This document shows positions 52,733 to 61,672 of a stretch of DNA of 64,000 nucleotides, in pieces. The DNA lies in contig OY282441.1 in assembly GCA_958296105.1 (NCBI GenBank), positions 124,001 through 188,000 of the forward strand. Direction: 5' to 3'. Source of the DNA: an uncultured Dehalococcoidia bacterium (lineage in GTDB: Bacteria > Chloroflexota > Dehalococcoidia > Lucifugimonadales > UBA1123). Position 1 is the first letter of the stretch, and every line of letters starts with the position of its first letter. A program made the position numbers and the translations under genes. The notes below the pieces were generated by a model. The model had not been told where the DNA came from. It searched no databases and saw only the letters and a list, made by a program, of their open reading frames with translations.

Positions 52733-52798
52733 ATGCCATTTCTTGGACTTCAAGAAGCGCGGGTTGGAGAACATAAAGTCCAGGGAGGTCAGAGATGA
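52733..52798 (+). CDS. Possible 21-codon upstream frame overlapping the first ankyrin gene
   Basis: An ATG at 52733 with GGGAG upstream opens a 21-residue frame (MPFLGLQEARVGEHKVQGGQ plus R) whose TGA overlaps the ankyrin start codon as ATGA. This would couple translation. It may be chance: the peptide has no recognised motif. Confidence 0.25.
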   Translation: MPFLGLQEARVGEHKVQGGQR

Positions 52799-53991
52799 AT
52801 GAATTCGGTATCGGTATGACGCCACTCCATCATGCAGCAGAGGAGGGCGATATCCGAACCGTGCGTACCCTTATCGCCAAGCGCGCCAACCTCGAAGCAC
52901 GGGACGAGAGTGGCTGCACACCCCTGCACTTGGCGGCTAACGCGGAAGTCGCGCAGGCGCTCATCACCGCAGGCGCCAACGTCAAAGCACGGGCCGAGTA
53001 TGGCTACACCTACACCCCCCTGCACTTGGCGGCGTATATGGGCCGTACTGAAGTCGCGCAGACGCTCATCACCGCAGGCGCCAACGTCGAAGCACGGGCC
53101 GATGACGGCGAAACACCCCTGTACTTGCCGGCGTATATGGGCCGTACTGATATCGCCAAGCACGCCAACGTCGAAGCATGGGCCGAGGATGGCGAAACAC
53201 CCCTGCACTTGGCGGCGTATATGGGCCATACTGAAATTGTTCAGACGCTCATCAATGCAGGCGCCAACGTCGAAGCACGGGCCGAGGATGGCGAAACACC
53301 CCTGCACTTGGCGGCACGTCGGGGATATACTCAAATCGCGCAGACACTCATCGAAGCAGGCGCCAACGTCGAAGCACGGGACGAGGATGGCGAAACACCC
53401 CTGCACCGGGTGGATAATGCGGAAATCGCGCAGACACTCATCGAAGCAGGCGCCAACCTCGAAGCACGGGCCGAGGATGATTGCACACCCCTGCACTCGG
53501 CGTTTTTTATGAACAATGCGGAAGTCGTGCAGACGCTCATCAGCGCAGGCGCCAACCTCGAAGCACGGGACAATCGTGGGCGTACACCCCTGCACTTGGC
53601 GGCTACTAATATTATGAACAATGCGGAAGTCGTGCAGACGCTCATCAGCGCAGGCGCCAACCTCGAAGCACGGGACAATCGTGAGCGTACACCTCTGCAC
53701 ACGGCGGCTTTTTGGGGCTATACTGAAATCGCGCAGACGCTCGTCACCGCACGCGCCAACCTTGAAGTACGGGACGGGAATGGACGTACACCCCTGCACT
53801 TGGCGGCACGTTGGGGCTATACTGAAATCGCGCAGACGCTCATCACCGCAGGCGCCAACATCGAAGCACGGGCCGAGGATGGGGAAACACCTCTAGCCTA
53901 CGCAAGAAAGCGGGGCAATCGGCAAGTAACCGCAGTGCTCTTAACCGCCGGTGCAGGCTCTCGTCAGCGCTGGTGGCAGCGTTACCTGTGA
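52795..53991 (+). CDS. Ankyrin repeat protein, about 11-12 repeats
   Basis: A 398-residue protein built almost wholly of about 33-residue ankyrin repeats with the TPLHLAA and GANVEARAEDGE consensus. No signal peptide or membrane segment is visible. GGGAGG lies 7 bases before the ATG. The first repeat (MTPLHHAAEEGDIRTVRTLI) is the head shared with the next genes. The last is a capping repeat (ETPLAYARKRGNRQVTAVLL) with the tail GAGSRQRWWQRYL. Repeats are nearly identical at DNA level (about 99 bases). Ankyrin proteins mediate protein binding, and in symbionts they are often host-directed; that role is inference here. Confidence 0.9.
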   Translation: MNEFGIGMTPLHHAAEEGDIRTVRTLIAKRANLEARDESGCTPLHLAANAEVAQALITAGANVKARAEYGYTYTPLHLAAYMGRTEVAQTLITAGANVEARADDGETPLYLPAYMGRTDIAKHANVEAWAEDGETPLHLAAYMGHTEIVQTLINAGANVEARAEDGETPLHLAARRGYTQIAQTLIEAGANVEARDEDGETPLHRVDNAEIAQTLIEAGANLEARAEDDCTPLHSAFFMNNAEVVQTLISAGANLEARDNRGRTPLHLAATNIMNNAEVVQTLISAGANLEARDNRERTPLHTAAFWGYTEIAQTLVTARANLEVRDGNGRTPLHLAARWGYTEIAQTLITAGANIEARAEDGETPLAYARKRGNRQVTAVLLTAGAGSRQRWWQRYL

Positions 53992-54002
53992 GGGAGAATG
54001 GC

Positions 54003-54383
54003 ATGACACCCCTACACCAGTCGGCGCTTGTGGGAGACATCCAAACCGTGCGTACCCTTATCGCCAAGCGCGCCAACCTCGAAGCACGGGCCGAGATTGG
54101 CCGCACACCCCTGCACTCGGCGGCTAATGCGGAAGTCGCACAGGCGATCATCGAAGCAGGCGTCGACGTCGAAGCACAGGACGGGAATGGACGTACACCC
54201 CTGCACAGCGCGGCTAATGCGGAAGTCGCGCAGGCACTCATCAACGCACGCGCCAACCTCGAAGCACGGGACGAGAATGGGGATACACCTCTAGACTACG
54301 CAAGAAAGGAGGGCAATCGGCAAATAACCGTAGTGCTCTCAACCGCCCGTGCAGGCTCTCGTCAACGCTGGTTGACAACATGA
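54003..54383 (+). CDS. Small ankyrin repeat protein (head and tail nearly adjacent)
   Basis: A 126-residue protein starting 11 bases after the previous stop, with GAGGGAG between, so translation is likely coupled. It keeps the head (MTPLHQSALVGDIQTVRTLI), two short internal repeats missing part of the consensus (SAANAEVAQAIIEAGVDV) and the capping tail (DTPLDYARKEGNRQITVV) ending RQRWLTT. The stop differs from that of the first gene because of a one-base change in the tail. Confidence 0.85.
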   Translation: MTPLHQSALVGDIQTVRTLIAKRANLEARAEIGRTPLHSAANAEVAQAIIEAGVDVEAQDGNGRTPLHSAANAEVAQALINARANLEARDENGDTPLDYARKEGNRQITVVLSTARAGSRQRWLTT

Positions 54384-54389
54384 GCGTAT

Positions 54390-54744
54390 ATGGGCAATAC
54401 CGAAGTCGCGCAGGCACTCATAGACGCACGCGCCAACCTCGAAGCACGGGACGAGTATGGGGGTGCACCTCTGCACGAGGTGGATAATGCGGAAGTCGCG
54501 CAGACGCTCATCAACGCACGCGCCAACCCTTGAAGCACGGGACAAGTATGGGCGTACACCCCTGCATCGGGCAGCGTATATGGGCCATACTGAAGTCGTT
54601 CAGGCACTCATCGAAGCAGGCGCCAACCTCGAAGCCCAGGACTGGAATGGGGATACACCCCTAGACTACGCAAGAAAGAAGGGCAATCGGCAAATAACCG
54701 CAGCTCTCTTGACCGCAGCAGCGCGGGACAGTAGCTCAGACTGA
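54390..54744 (+). pseudogene. Headless, frameshifted ankyrin fragment
   Basis: From an ATG at 54390 the sequence reads MGNTEVAQALIDARANLEAR, a mid-repeat entry point without the usual head. After 47 codons an extra C in GCCAACCCTTGAAG (others have GCCAACCTCGAAG) makes a TGA at 54531. Ankyrin homology continues in the +1 frame (LEARDKYGRTPLHRAAYMGH) to the capping repeat DTPLDYARKKGNRQITAALL and a stop at 54744, with the RQRWWQRYL tail lost. Confidence 0.85.
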
Positions 54745-54785
54745 AGTCGCGCAGGCACTCATCAACACCTGTGAGGGAGAATGGC

Positions 54786-56942
54786 ATGACACCCCTACAC
54801 CAGTCGGCGCTTGAGGGCGATATCCAAACCGTGCGTACCCTTATCGCCAAGCGCGCCAACGTCGACGCGCCGAACAATTATGGGAGTACACCTCTGCACT
54901 TGGCGGCTAACGCGGAAGTCGCGCAGGCGCTCATCAGCGCAGGCGCCAACCTCGAAGCACTGGACGAGGTTGGCTGCACCCCCCTGCACTTGGCGGCTAA
55001 TGCGGAAGTCGCGCAGGCGCTCATCAGCGCAGGCGCCAACCTCGAAGCGCTGGACGCGAATGGCTACACCCCCCTGTGCTTGGCGGCTAATGCGGAAGTC
55101 GCGCAGACACTCATCACCGCAGGCGCCAACTTCGAAGCGCGGAACAAGAAGGATGATCGCACGCCCCTGCACGCGGCGGCGTTTAGGGGCCGTGCGGAAG
55201 TCGCGCAGGCGCTCATCGAAGCAGGCGCCGACGTCGACGCGCTGGACGCTGATGGCTACACCCCCCTGCACAGGGCGGCTAATGCGGAAGTCGTGCAGGC
55301 GCTCGTCACCGCAGGCGCCGATGTCGACGCGCGGAACGCGAATAGCTACACCCCCCTGGGCTGGGCGGCGTTTATGGACAATACTGAAGTCGCGGATGCA
55401 CTCGTCAGCGCAGGCGCCAACCTCGAAGCACGGAACAAGAAGGATGATCGCACACCCCTGCACACGGAGATATTTCGGGGAAATACCGAAATTGTGCAGT
55501 CGCTCATCAGCGCAGGCGCCAACGTCGAAGCGCTGGATGCGGATGGGCGTACACCCCTGCACCGGGCGGCGTATATGGATCATACTGAAATCTCGCAGTC
55601 GCTCATCAGCGCAGGCGCCAACGTCGAAGCGCTGGATGCGGATGGGCGTACACCCCTGCACTCGGCGACATTTCGGGGAAATACCGAAATTGTGCAGTCG
55701 CTCATCAGTGCAGGCGCCAACGTCGAAGCGCGGAACGAGTATGAGCGCACACCCCTGCACTTGGCTAATGCGGAAATCGCGCAGACGCTCATCGAAGCAG
55801 GCGCCAACGTCGAAGCGCTGGATGCGGATGGGCGTACACACCTGTACTCGGCGGCGTCTATGGGCATACTGAAAATTGTCCAGACGCTCATCAGCGCAGG
55901 CGCCAACCTCGAAGCGCTGGACGCGGATGGGCGTACACCCCTGCACTCGGCGGCGTCTATGGGTCATACTGAAATTGTTCAGACGCTCATCAGCGCAGGC
56001 GCCAACGTCGAGGCGCTGGACGCGGATAGACGTACACCCCTGCACTCGGCGGCGTCTATGGGCCGTACTGAAGTTGTGCAGTCGCTCATCACCGCAGGCG
56101 CCAACCTCGAAGCGCGGGACAAGTACGAGCGTACCCCCCTGCACCGGGCGGACCTGCACCCGTCGGAGCTGCGCCCGCTGGCGTTTATTGACCGTAGTGA
56201 AGTTGTTCAAACGCTCATCGAAGCAGGCGCCAACGTCGAAGCGCGGGACGAGGATGGTGACACCCCCCTGCACTTGGCGGCGTCTATGGGCAATACTGAA
56301 GTTGTGCAGACGCTAATCGAAGCAGGCGCCAACCTCCAAGCGCGGGACAAGTATGGACGTACACCCCTTCACCGGGCGGACCTGGACCAGGTGGCTATGC
56401 ACTCGTGTTTCCTCCCGGACTGGGAGGAGGTTGCGGACCGTACTAAAACTGTTCAGACGCTAATCGAAGCAGGCGCCAACCTCCAAGCGCGGGACGAGAA
56501 TGGGGATACACCTCTAGACTACGCAAGAAAGAAGGGCAATCAGCAAGTAATCGCAGCGCTCTCAACCGATCGTGCAGTCTCTCGTCAGCGCTGGTTGACA
56601 ACGTTACCCGTGAGGGAGAATGGTATGACACCCCTGCACCAGTCGGCGCTTGGGGGAGATGTTGAAATCGCGCAGGAGTTCATCAACGCAGGCGCCGATG
56701 TCGACGCGCGGAACGAGGTTGGCGAAACACCCCTGCACTTGGCGGCGTCTGAGGGCCATGCGGAAGTCGCGCAGGCGCTCATCAACGCACGCGCCAACCT
56801 CGACGCACGGGACGAGAATGGCAAAACACCCCTAGACTACGCAAGAGAGAATGGCAATGGGCAAATAACCGCAGCGCTCTTGACCGCCGGTGCAGGCTCT
56901 CGTCAGCGTTGGTGGCAACGCTGGTGGCAACGTTACCTGTGA
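54786..56942 (+). CDS. Large ankyrin repeat protein, a fusion of two cassettes
   Basis: A 718-residue protein of about 20 ankyrin repeats. GAGGGAG precedes the ATG. Repeats include irregular ones with insertions (TPLHRADLHPSELRPLAFID and TPLHRADLDQVAMHSCFLPD). Near residue 605 a complete tail (DTPLDYARKKGNQQVIAALS, then RQRWLTT) runs in frame through LPVRENG into a second head, MTPLHQSALGGDVEIAQEF, beginning at Met614 (base 56625) with its own GAGGGAG. The chain ends with another tail, GAGSRQRWWQRWWQRYL. No signal peptide. Confidence 0.9.
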   Translation: MTPLHQSALEGDIQTVRTLIAKRANVDAPNNYGSTPLHLAANAEVAQALISAGANLEALDEVGCTPLHLAANAEVAQALISAGANLEALDANGYTPLCLAANAEVAQTLITAGANFEARNKKDDRTPLHAAAFRGRAEVAQALIEAGADVDALDADGYTPLHRAANAEVVQALVTAGADVDARNANSYTPLGWAAFMDNTEVADALVSAGANLEARNKKDDRTPLHTEIFRGNTEIVQSLISAGANVEALDADGRTPLHRAAYMDHTEISQSLISAGANVEALDADGRTPLHSATFRGNTEIVQSLISAGANVEARNEYERTPLHLANAEIAQTLIEAGANVEALDADGRTHLYSAASMGILKIVQTLISAGANLEALDADGRTPLHSAASMGHTEIVQTLISAGANVEALDADRRTPLHSAASMGRTEVVQSLITAGANLEARDKYERTPLHRADLHPSELRPLAFIDRSEVVQTLIEAGANVEARDEDGDTPLHLAASMGNTEVVQTLIEAGANLQARDKYGRTPLHRADLDQVAMHSCFLPDWEEVADRTKTVQTLIEAGANLQARDENGDTPLDYARKKGNQQVIAALSTDRAVSRQRWLTTLPVRENGMTPLHQSALGGDVEIAQEFINAGADVDARNEVGETPLHLAASEGHAEVAQALINARANLDARDENGKTPLDYARENGNGQITAALLTAGAGSRQRWWQRWWQRYL

Positions 56943-56953
56943 GGTAGAATGGC

Positions 56954-57045
56954 ATGACACGCTTACACCAGTCGGCGCTTGGGGGAGACATCCAAACCGT
57001 GCGTACCCTTATCGCCAAGCGCGCCAACCTCGAAGCAATGTTGCC
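56954..57045 (+). pseudogene. Ankyrin head without a body
   Basis: Eleven bases after the stop of the large ankyrin gene, an ATG opens MTRLHQSALGGDIQTVRTLI and continues to AKRANLEA, then leaves the ankyrin consensus exactly before the right copy of the 26-bp boundary repeat (57050-57075). The open frame goes on into the antisense of the PIG-L gene and is not a real continuation. Confidence 0.8.
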
Positions 57046-57081
57046 CATCTTGGTCAGCAGTACCGAAGCCCCCTTGAGCCC

Positions 57082-57804
57082 CTACCGCCTGAACGATATC
57101 TTCTTGAAAGACTCCGAATACAGCATCCCCGTTCCCACCGACCCGCGCCGCCGCCACTCCTGCATTCGAGGCAGCAGATCCTCCCAGCTCCGTCCCCCCG
57201 TCTGCGTAGTATGCTCCGCCAGCGCCTTGACCGCCGTCTCCATGTGATCCGTCACGTCCACGAACACGTCCGGCTCCGGGTGTCCCATTATCCACACCTC
57301 CGCCACCTTGTGCGGCTCGAACCCGTCCTTCATCAGATCCGGAAAAGTCATGTGGTCCCGCGCCGTTGGGAACACCGCCGCCAGCGCAGCCTCGCCCGCC
57401 GCCATGTGATCCGGATGCCCAACGCCCCATCCGCCGTCCAGAACCCGCATCGGATACTGGCAGATCACCACGTCCGGCCTGTACCTGCGGATCTCGCGCG
57501 CTATGTCCTTTCGCAGCCCCAGCGTGGGCTCCAGATAGCTGTCCGCATAGCCCAGAAACGCCACGTCCTTCAGCCCCAGCGCCTCGCCCGCGCTGATCTG
57601 CTCACGCCGCCGCGTCTCCGACAGCTCCGCCTCGCTGATCTCCCGGTCCGAACTGCCCTTGCTGCCGTCCGTACAAAGAACGTAGGTCATCTCCCAGCCC
57701 TCCGCGCACAGCTTGGCAACCGTGCCGGAGCAGCCGTACTCCGCATCGTCCGCGTGAGCTATGACCACCATCCCGCGAGAGTATCCGTTATCCGCAGTGG
57801 ACAT
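57082..57804 (-). CDS. PIG-L family deacetylase
   Basis: A 240-residue zinc-dependent LmbE-type deacetylase. The metal motif is VVIAHADDAEYGCSG (H-x-D-D) near residue 14, the third ligand lies in GWGVGHPDHMAAGEAALAAV. GEALGLKDVAFLGYADSYL is typical of the BshB/MshB-like group. TAGGAG lies before the ATG. Family members deacetylate GlcNAc-malate, GlcNAc-inositol or other N-acetyl sugars; no bacillithiol or mycothiol genes are adjacent. Its 3' end borders the ankyrin island. Confidence 0.9.
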   Translation of the reverse strand: MSTADNGYSRGMVVIAHADDAEYGCSGTVAKLCAEGWEMTYVLCTDGSKGSSDREISEAELSETRRREQISAGEALGLKDVAFLGYADSYLEPTLGLRKDIAREIRRYRPDVVICQYPMRVLDGGWGVGHPDHMAAGEAALAAVFPTARDHMTFPDLMKDGFEPHKVAEVWIMGHPEPDVFVDVTDHMETAVKALAEHTTQTGGRSWEDLLPRMQEWRRRGSVGTGMLYSESFKKISFRR

Positions 57805-57864
57805 CTGAACTCCTATGATTCGTCCGAAAGCTGGCTGACTTGCAATCCGACCTGACCCCTCCGC

Positions 57865-58581
57865 TCATTCCGGCTCCAGCGTACTTATCGGTATCCGATA
57901 CCAGGAAGCCTCCTCGTTGTCGAAGACCCTCTGAACCTCTTCGGACAGCAGCACACTCGCCACCGCCGCCAACGCCCGCTCCCCCGTAAATCTGGTCAGG
58001 AACTCTGCATTGCGGATTGCCCTGTCGGAGTCGCGCCTGTGCGCCGTGAAGGAAATTTCGAGCGCGACCCAGATGCTCCTCCCCTCTTGGTCCGTGGCTT
58101 CGATCACCGCGTCCGCGCGCATGAAACTGTCCAAATCCCCCCGGTCGATGCCGGAGACGTCCCCGTCCCGCACCATGTCTATGAGGTCGACCCGACTCAG
58201 AAGCCGCCTGTACCTGTACCCCATTTCGTAGATGATGAGCGGAGCCTCTTCCAGCGCGGTCGTGGCTGCCATCCAGCCGTTCAGCCTGCCGACTTGGGTG
58301 CGCAGGTCCACGAACTGCCTGTCAACGTCCTCGAAGCGCCGGCTGGTGGTCTCGATGAACCTTTCCAGAGTGGCTTCCAGAGCTGCCAGCCGTCGCTCGA
58401 CCGCCTCGAACCGTCGGTCTATCGCCTCGAACCGCCTCTCAGTGGCGGCTTCGAACTCCGCCAGCCGTTCCGGAAGCTCCATCAGCTCGCGCGTCAGCAG
58501 GCGCGCGCGCAGCTCATCGAGCATCGAAGGCTCTGCGTCTATAGCGGCTATTATGTCCTGTATGGTGATAGCAGTCGCCAT
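57865..58581 (-). CDS. Coiled-coil protein with a nuclease-like C-terminal domain (DUF3782-like)
   Basis: A 238-residue protein; the ATG at 58581 has GGAGGA upstream. Residues about 30-100 form a heptad-patterned coiled coil (ERRFEAIDRRFEAVERRLAA). The C-terminal half has an Asp in SFMRADAVIEATDQEG and a Glu in IWVALEISFTAHRRDSDRAI, the layout of PD-(D/E)xK-like folds, but the last residue of the motif is Ser and not Lys. Such proteins are common and often multicopy in some bacteria and have no established function. It sits between the PIG-L gene and nuoN. Confidence 0.7.
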   Translation of the reverse strand: MATAITIQDIIAAIDAEPSMLDELRARLLTRELMELPERLAEFEAATERRFEAIDRRFEAVERRLAALEATLERFIETTSRRFEDVDRQFVDLRTQVGRLNGWMAATTALEEAPLIIYEMGYRYRRLLSRVDLIDMVRDGDVSGIDRGDLDSFMRADAVIEATDQEGRSIWVALEISFTAHRRDSDRAIRNAEFLTRFTGERALAAVASVLLSEEVQRVFDNEEASWYRIPISTLEPE

Positions 58582-58624
58582 ATGTTTCCTCCGCCCCAAT
58601 TATACAGCGTGGGACGGCGCGATT

Positions 58625-60112
58625 CTAACCCCCCGCGCCCATCAGCAGCGCCTCGCTCGCGTACTCGATCGCCCACGTCAGCGCCGAAGGATAGACGCCC
58701 AGCGCAACCATCCCAGCCAGCAGCGTCCCCAGCAGCCCCACCGTCAGACGCGGCAGACGAATCGGGCTGGCGTCCACCGCCGGCTCGATGAACACCTGCC
58801 TCAGCGCCTGCAAGTAGTAGTACAGCGAGATCAGGCTGGTGAAGATGGCGATTCCCGCCAGCCACAGCAGCCCCTGAGACGCCACCGCGCTGAACAGGTA
58901 GAACTTGCTCACGAACCCCGCGAACACCGGCAGCCCAGCCAGCGAGAACAGAGACGCCGCCAGCGCCATTCCCAGCAGCGGCGACCGCCTCGCAGCCCCC
59001 GCGAAGTCCGCTATGTCGTCCTTGCCCGTGGCATTGTAGAACGCCGACAGGCACAGGAACGCCGCGAAGTTCGTCACCCCGTAGGCGATCAGATGCAGAA
59101 TCAGCCCGTTGACCGCCAGATGCGAAAGCTCCGTCCGCGCCTCTCCGTCCGGCCCCACCGCCGCCAGCGCCGCCACGCCCATCAGCAGGTATCCCACGTG
59201 GCTTATGCTCGAATACGCCAGCAGACGCTTGAAGTTCGTCTGCGCCAGCGCAATCAGGTTGCCCACCGTCATCGTCAGCGCCGCCATCCCCGCCACTATC
59301 ATCCGCCAGTCGCCCACGGCCGGCATCAGCCCTTCCGAGAACAGCCGCAGCATCAGCGCGAAAGCCGCCGCCTTCGACGCCACCGCCAGATACGCCGTAA
59401 TCGGAATCGGCGCCCCCTCGTACACGTCCGGCGCCCACATGTGGAACGGAACCGCCGCAACCTTGAACCCAAGCCCCGCCAGTATCAGCCCCAGCCCGAC
59501 TATCGCGCCCGGAGCGATCCCGTCCGCCACCCTCAGCGCCTCCGCCATCTCATCGAACCGAGTCGTACCGAACAGCCCGAACACCTGGCTTATCCCGAAC
59601 AGCAGCAGCGCAGACGAGACCGCCCCAAGCAGGATGTACTTCGTCCCAGCCTCGTTCGACTTCGGGTTGTACCTGTCGAACGAAACCAGCGCGTACAGCC
59701 CGAAGCTCAGCAGCTCCAGAGAGATGTACGCCGTCAGCAGCTCGCCTGACGCCGCCATCAGCATCATCCCCACCACCGTGAAGATCATAATGGCGTAGTA
59801 CTCGCCCGCGTAGCCGAGGTTCCTGTGGACGTACTCCACAGAAGACAGGATCGCCACCGCCCCCATCAGCAGGAAGAGCGCCCTGAAGAACAGCGTGTAG
59901 CCGTCTATGGACAGCATCCCGTCATACAGGCTGCCGCTGACCCCCCACTGCCAGATCAGCGTCACGGCGAGCGTGACTGCCAGCCCCGCCGCCGCCACGA
60001 ATCCGAGCCAGCGCTTGCGCTCGCCCTTCAGGAAGAAGTCCAGCGTCAGCACCCCGAACGCCAGCCCCGTCGCCATGAATTCGGGAATCAGCAGCAGAAA
60101 GTCGTTGCTCAT
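58625..60112 (-). CDS. nuoN: NADH-quinone oxidoreductase subunit N
   Basis: A 495-residue antiporter-like membrane subunit of complex I, with about 14 membrane helices. ELLSFGLYALVSFDRYNPKS, YILLGAVSSALLLFGIS, GLGFKVAAVPFHMWAPDVYE and LLAYSSISHVGYLLMG are the conserved proton-channel stretches, with the Lys in GFKVAAVPFH. The ATG at 60112 overlaps the nuoM stop. It is the last gene of the nuo cluster in this direction; nuoL and the rest are not in the window. Confidence 0.95.
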   Translation of the reverse strand: MSNDFLLLIPEFMATGLAFGVLTLDFFLKGERKRWLGFVAAAGLAVTLAVTLIWQWGVSGSLYDGMLSIDGYTLFFRALFLLMGAVAILSSVEYVHRNLGYAGEYYAIMIFTVVGMMLMAASGELLTAYISLELLSFGLYALVSFDRYNPKSNEAGTKYILLGAVSSALLLFGISQVFGLFGTTRFDEMAEALRVADGIAPGAIVGLGLILAGLGFKVAAVPFHMWAPDVYEGAPIPITAYLAVASKAAAFALMLRLFSEGLMPAVGDWRMIVAGMAALTMTVGNLIALAQTNFKRLLAYSSISHVGYLLMGVAALAAVGPDGEARTELSHLAVNGLILHLIAYGVTNFAAFLCLSAFYNATGKDDIADFAGAARRSPLLGMALAASLFSLAGLPVFAGFVSKFYLFSAVASQGLLWLAGIAIFTSLISLYYYLQALRQVFIEPAVDASPIRLPRLTVGLLGTLLAGMVALGVYPSALTWAIEYASEALLMGAGG

Positions 60113-61641
60113 CCCCCATCCCCGATTATGGCTAGAATCTCGAACGCCCCCACCTCTATCACCCTGACGAACGGGAAGGGGAACAGGCCGACCAGCAGGA
60201 TGAACCCCGCCAGCACCAGGGACGAGAAGCGTTCGCGCCCGTTCGCGTCCGTCTGATCTTCCCACCGCTCGCCCAGCGGCCCGAAGAACACCCTCGACAT
60301 CAGCCGCAGTATGTACACCGCCGTGATCGCCGCCCCCACTATTCCGAGCGCGCCCAGCAGGGGATAGGTCTGGAACAGACCGAGAAACACCAGCAGCTCC
60401 GCCACGAACCCGCTCAGCCCCGGAAGGCCGAGCGATGCCATGCCCGCGATTGCGAACAGCGTCGCCGTGAAGCCCATCCGCTTGCCCAGCCCGTTCAGCG
60501 CGCCGATGTCCCGCGTGTGCGTTCGGTCATAGACCACGCCCGCCACCGCGAAGAACAGCGCCGTCATCACCCCGTGGCTGAACATCTGAAGCACGCCCCC
60601 GCTCAGCCCGAGCGGATGCAGCGTGGCTATGCCCATCATCACGTATCCCATGTGGCTTACGCTCGAATAGCCAATGACGTACTTCAGATCCGTCTGCCCC
60701 AGCGCCGACCACGCGCCATACAGCACGTTCACCGTCCCCAGCCCGATGAGCAGCGGCATCCAGTCCTGCGCCCCGTCCGGCATCAGCGTCATGCCTATCC
60801 TGATGATTCCGAACGCCCCCAGCTTCATCAGCACCCCGGCGTGTACCATGCTCACCGCCGTAGGCGCCGCCACGTGACCGTCCGGAGACCACGTATGAAA
60901 CGGCCACAGTCCGGCAAGCGCGCCGAAGCCTATCATCAGGAACGGGAAGAACACGCGCTGAAAGCCTTCCGAGAACTCCACCTGCTGAAGCGCCACGATG
61001 TCGAACGTTCCCAGCCCCGCCTCCACGAAGACCGCCAGAATCGCTATCCAGATCAGAACACTGCCCGCCACCAGATAGATCATCAGCTTCATCGCGCCGT
61101 ACTCTTTGGCGCGGCTGAAGGTCGGGAACCTCGAGCTGCTTCCCCACACCCCGATCAGCAGGTACATCGGCATCACCGCAAGCTCGTAGAAGAAGAAGAA
61201 CAGGAACATGTCCAGCGTGACGAACACCCCGAACACCCCTGCGAGCAGCAGCAGGTACAGAACGAAGAAATCCTTGCCCCTGTCCTCTATGTTCCACGAG
61301 ATCAGCGCCCCCGTGAACAGCACTATCCCAGTCAGCAGCGCCATCGGAGCCGCTATCCCGTCCACGCCGAGATGAAGCGTGACCGCGCTCTCTCCCATCT
61401 GCCATGGGCCGGGCATCGCCAGCCACTGCCACGACCGCTCGAACTGCATCCCCCCCGCCTCGTGGTCGTATGCCGCGAACACGTAGAACGACAGCAGCAT
61501 CGCCGCCAGCCCCACGCCGGAGGCAGTCCAGCGTATCGCGCGCGCGTTCGCGCCCGGAATGCACAAGATCGCCGCCGCCCCCGCCAGCGGCAGGCAGATC
61601 AGCGAAACGAGCGCGTATGAGTCCAAGAATTCCAAAGACAT
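60109..61641 (-). CDS. nuoM: NADH-quinone oxidoreductase subunit M
   Basis: A 510-residue antiporter-like subunit of complex I. FFFFYELAVMPMYLLIGVWG carries the conserved Glu of helix 5, and GFGALAGLWPFHTWSPDGH, MVHAGVLMKLGAFGIIRIG and VIGYSSVSHMGYVMMGIAT follow. Length and order match NuoM. A 490-base spacer with tandem repeats separates it from the GIY-YIG gene upstream; no other nuo gene is seen upstream on this strand within the window. Confidence 0.95.
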   Translation of the reverse strand: MSLEFLDSYALVSLICLPLAGAAAILCIPGANARAIRWTASGVGLAAMLLSFYVFAAYDHEAGGMQFERSWQWLAMPGPWQMGESAVTLHLGVDGIAAPMALLTGIVLFTGALISWNIEDRGKDFFVLYLLLLAGVFGVFVTLDMFLFFFFYELAVMPMYLLIGVWGSSSRFPTFSRAKEYGAMKLMIYLVAGSVLIWIAILAVFVEAGLGTFDIVALQQVEFSEGFQRVFFPFLMIGFGALAGLWPFHTWSPDGHVAAPTAVSMVHAGVLMKLGAFGIIRIGMTLMPDGAQDWMPLLIGLGTVNVLYGAWSALGQTDLKYVIGYSSVSHMGYVMMGIATLHPLGLSGGVLQMFSHGVMTALFFAVAGVVYDRTHTRDIGALNGLGKRMGFTATLFAIAGMASLGLPGLSGFVAELLVFLGLFQTYPLLGALGIVGAAITAVYILRLMSRVFFGPLGERWEDQTDANGRERFSSLVLAGFILLVGLFPFPFVRVIEVGAFEILAIIGDGG

Positions 61642-61672
61642 ATCAGATGCGGAAAGCGTCCAAACACCCTAT

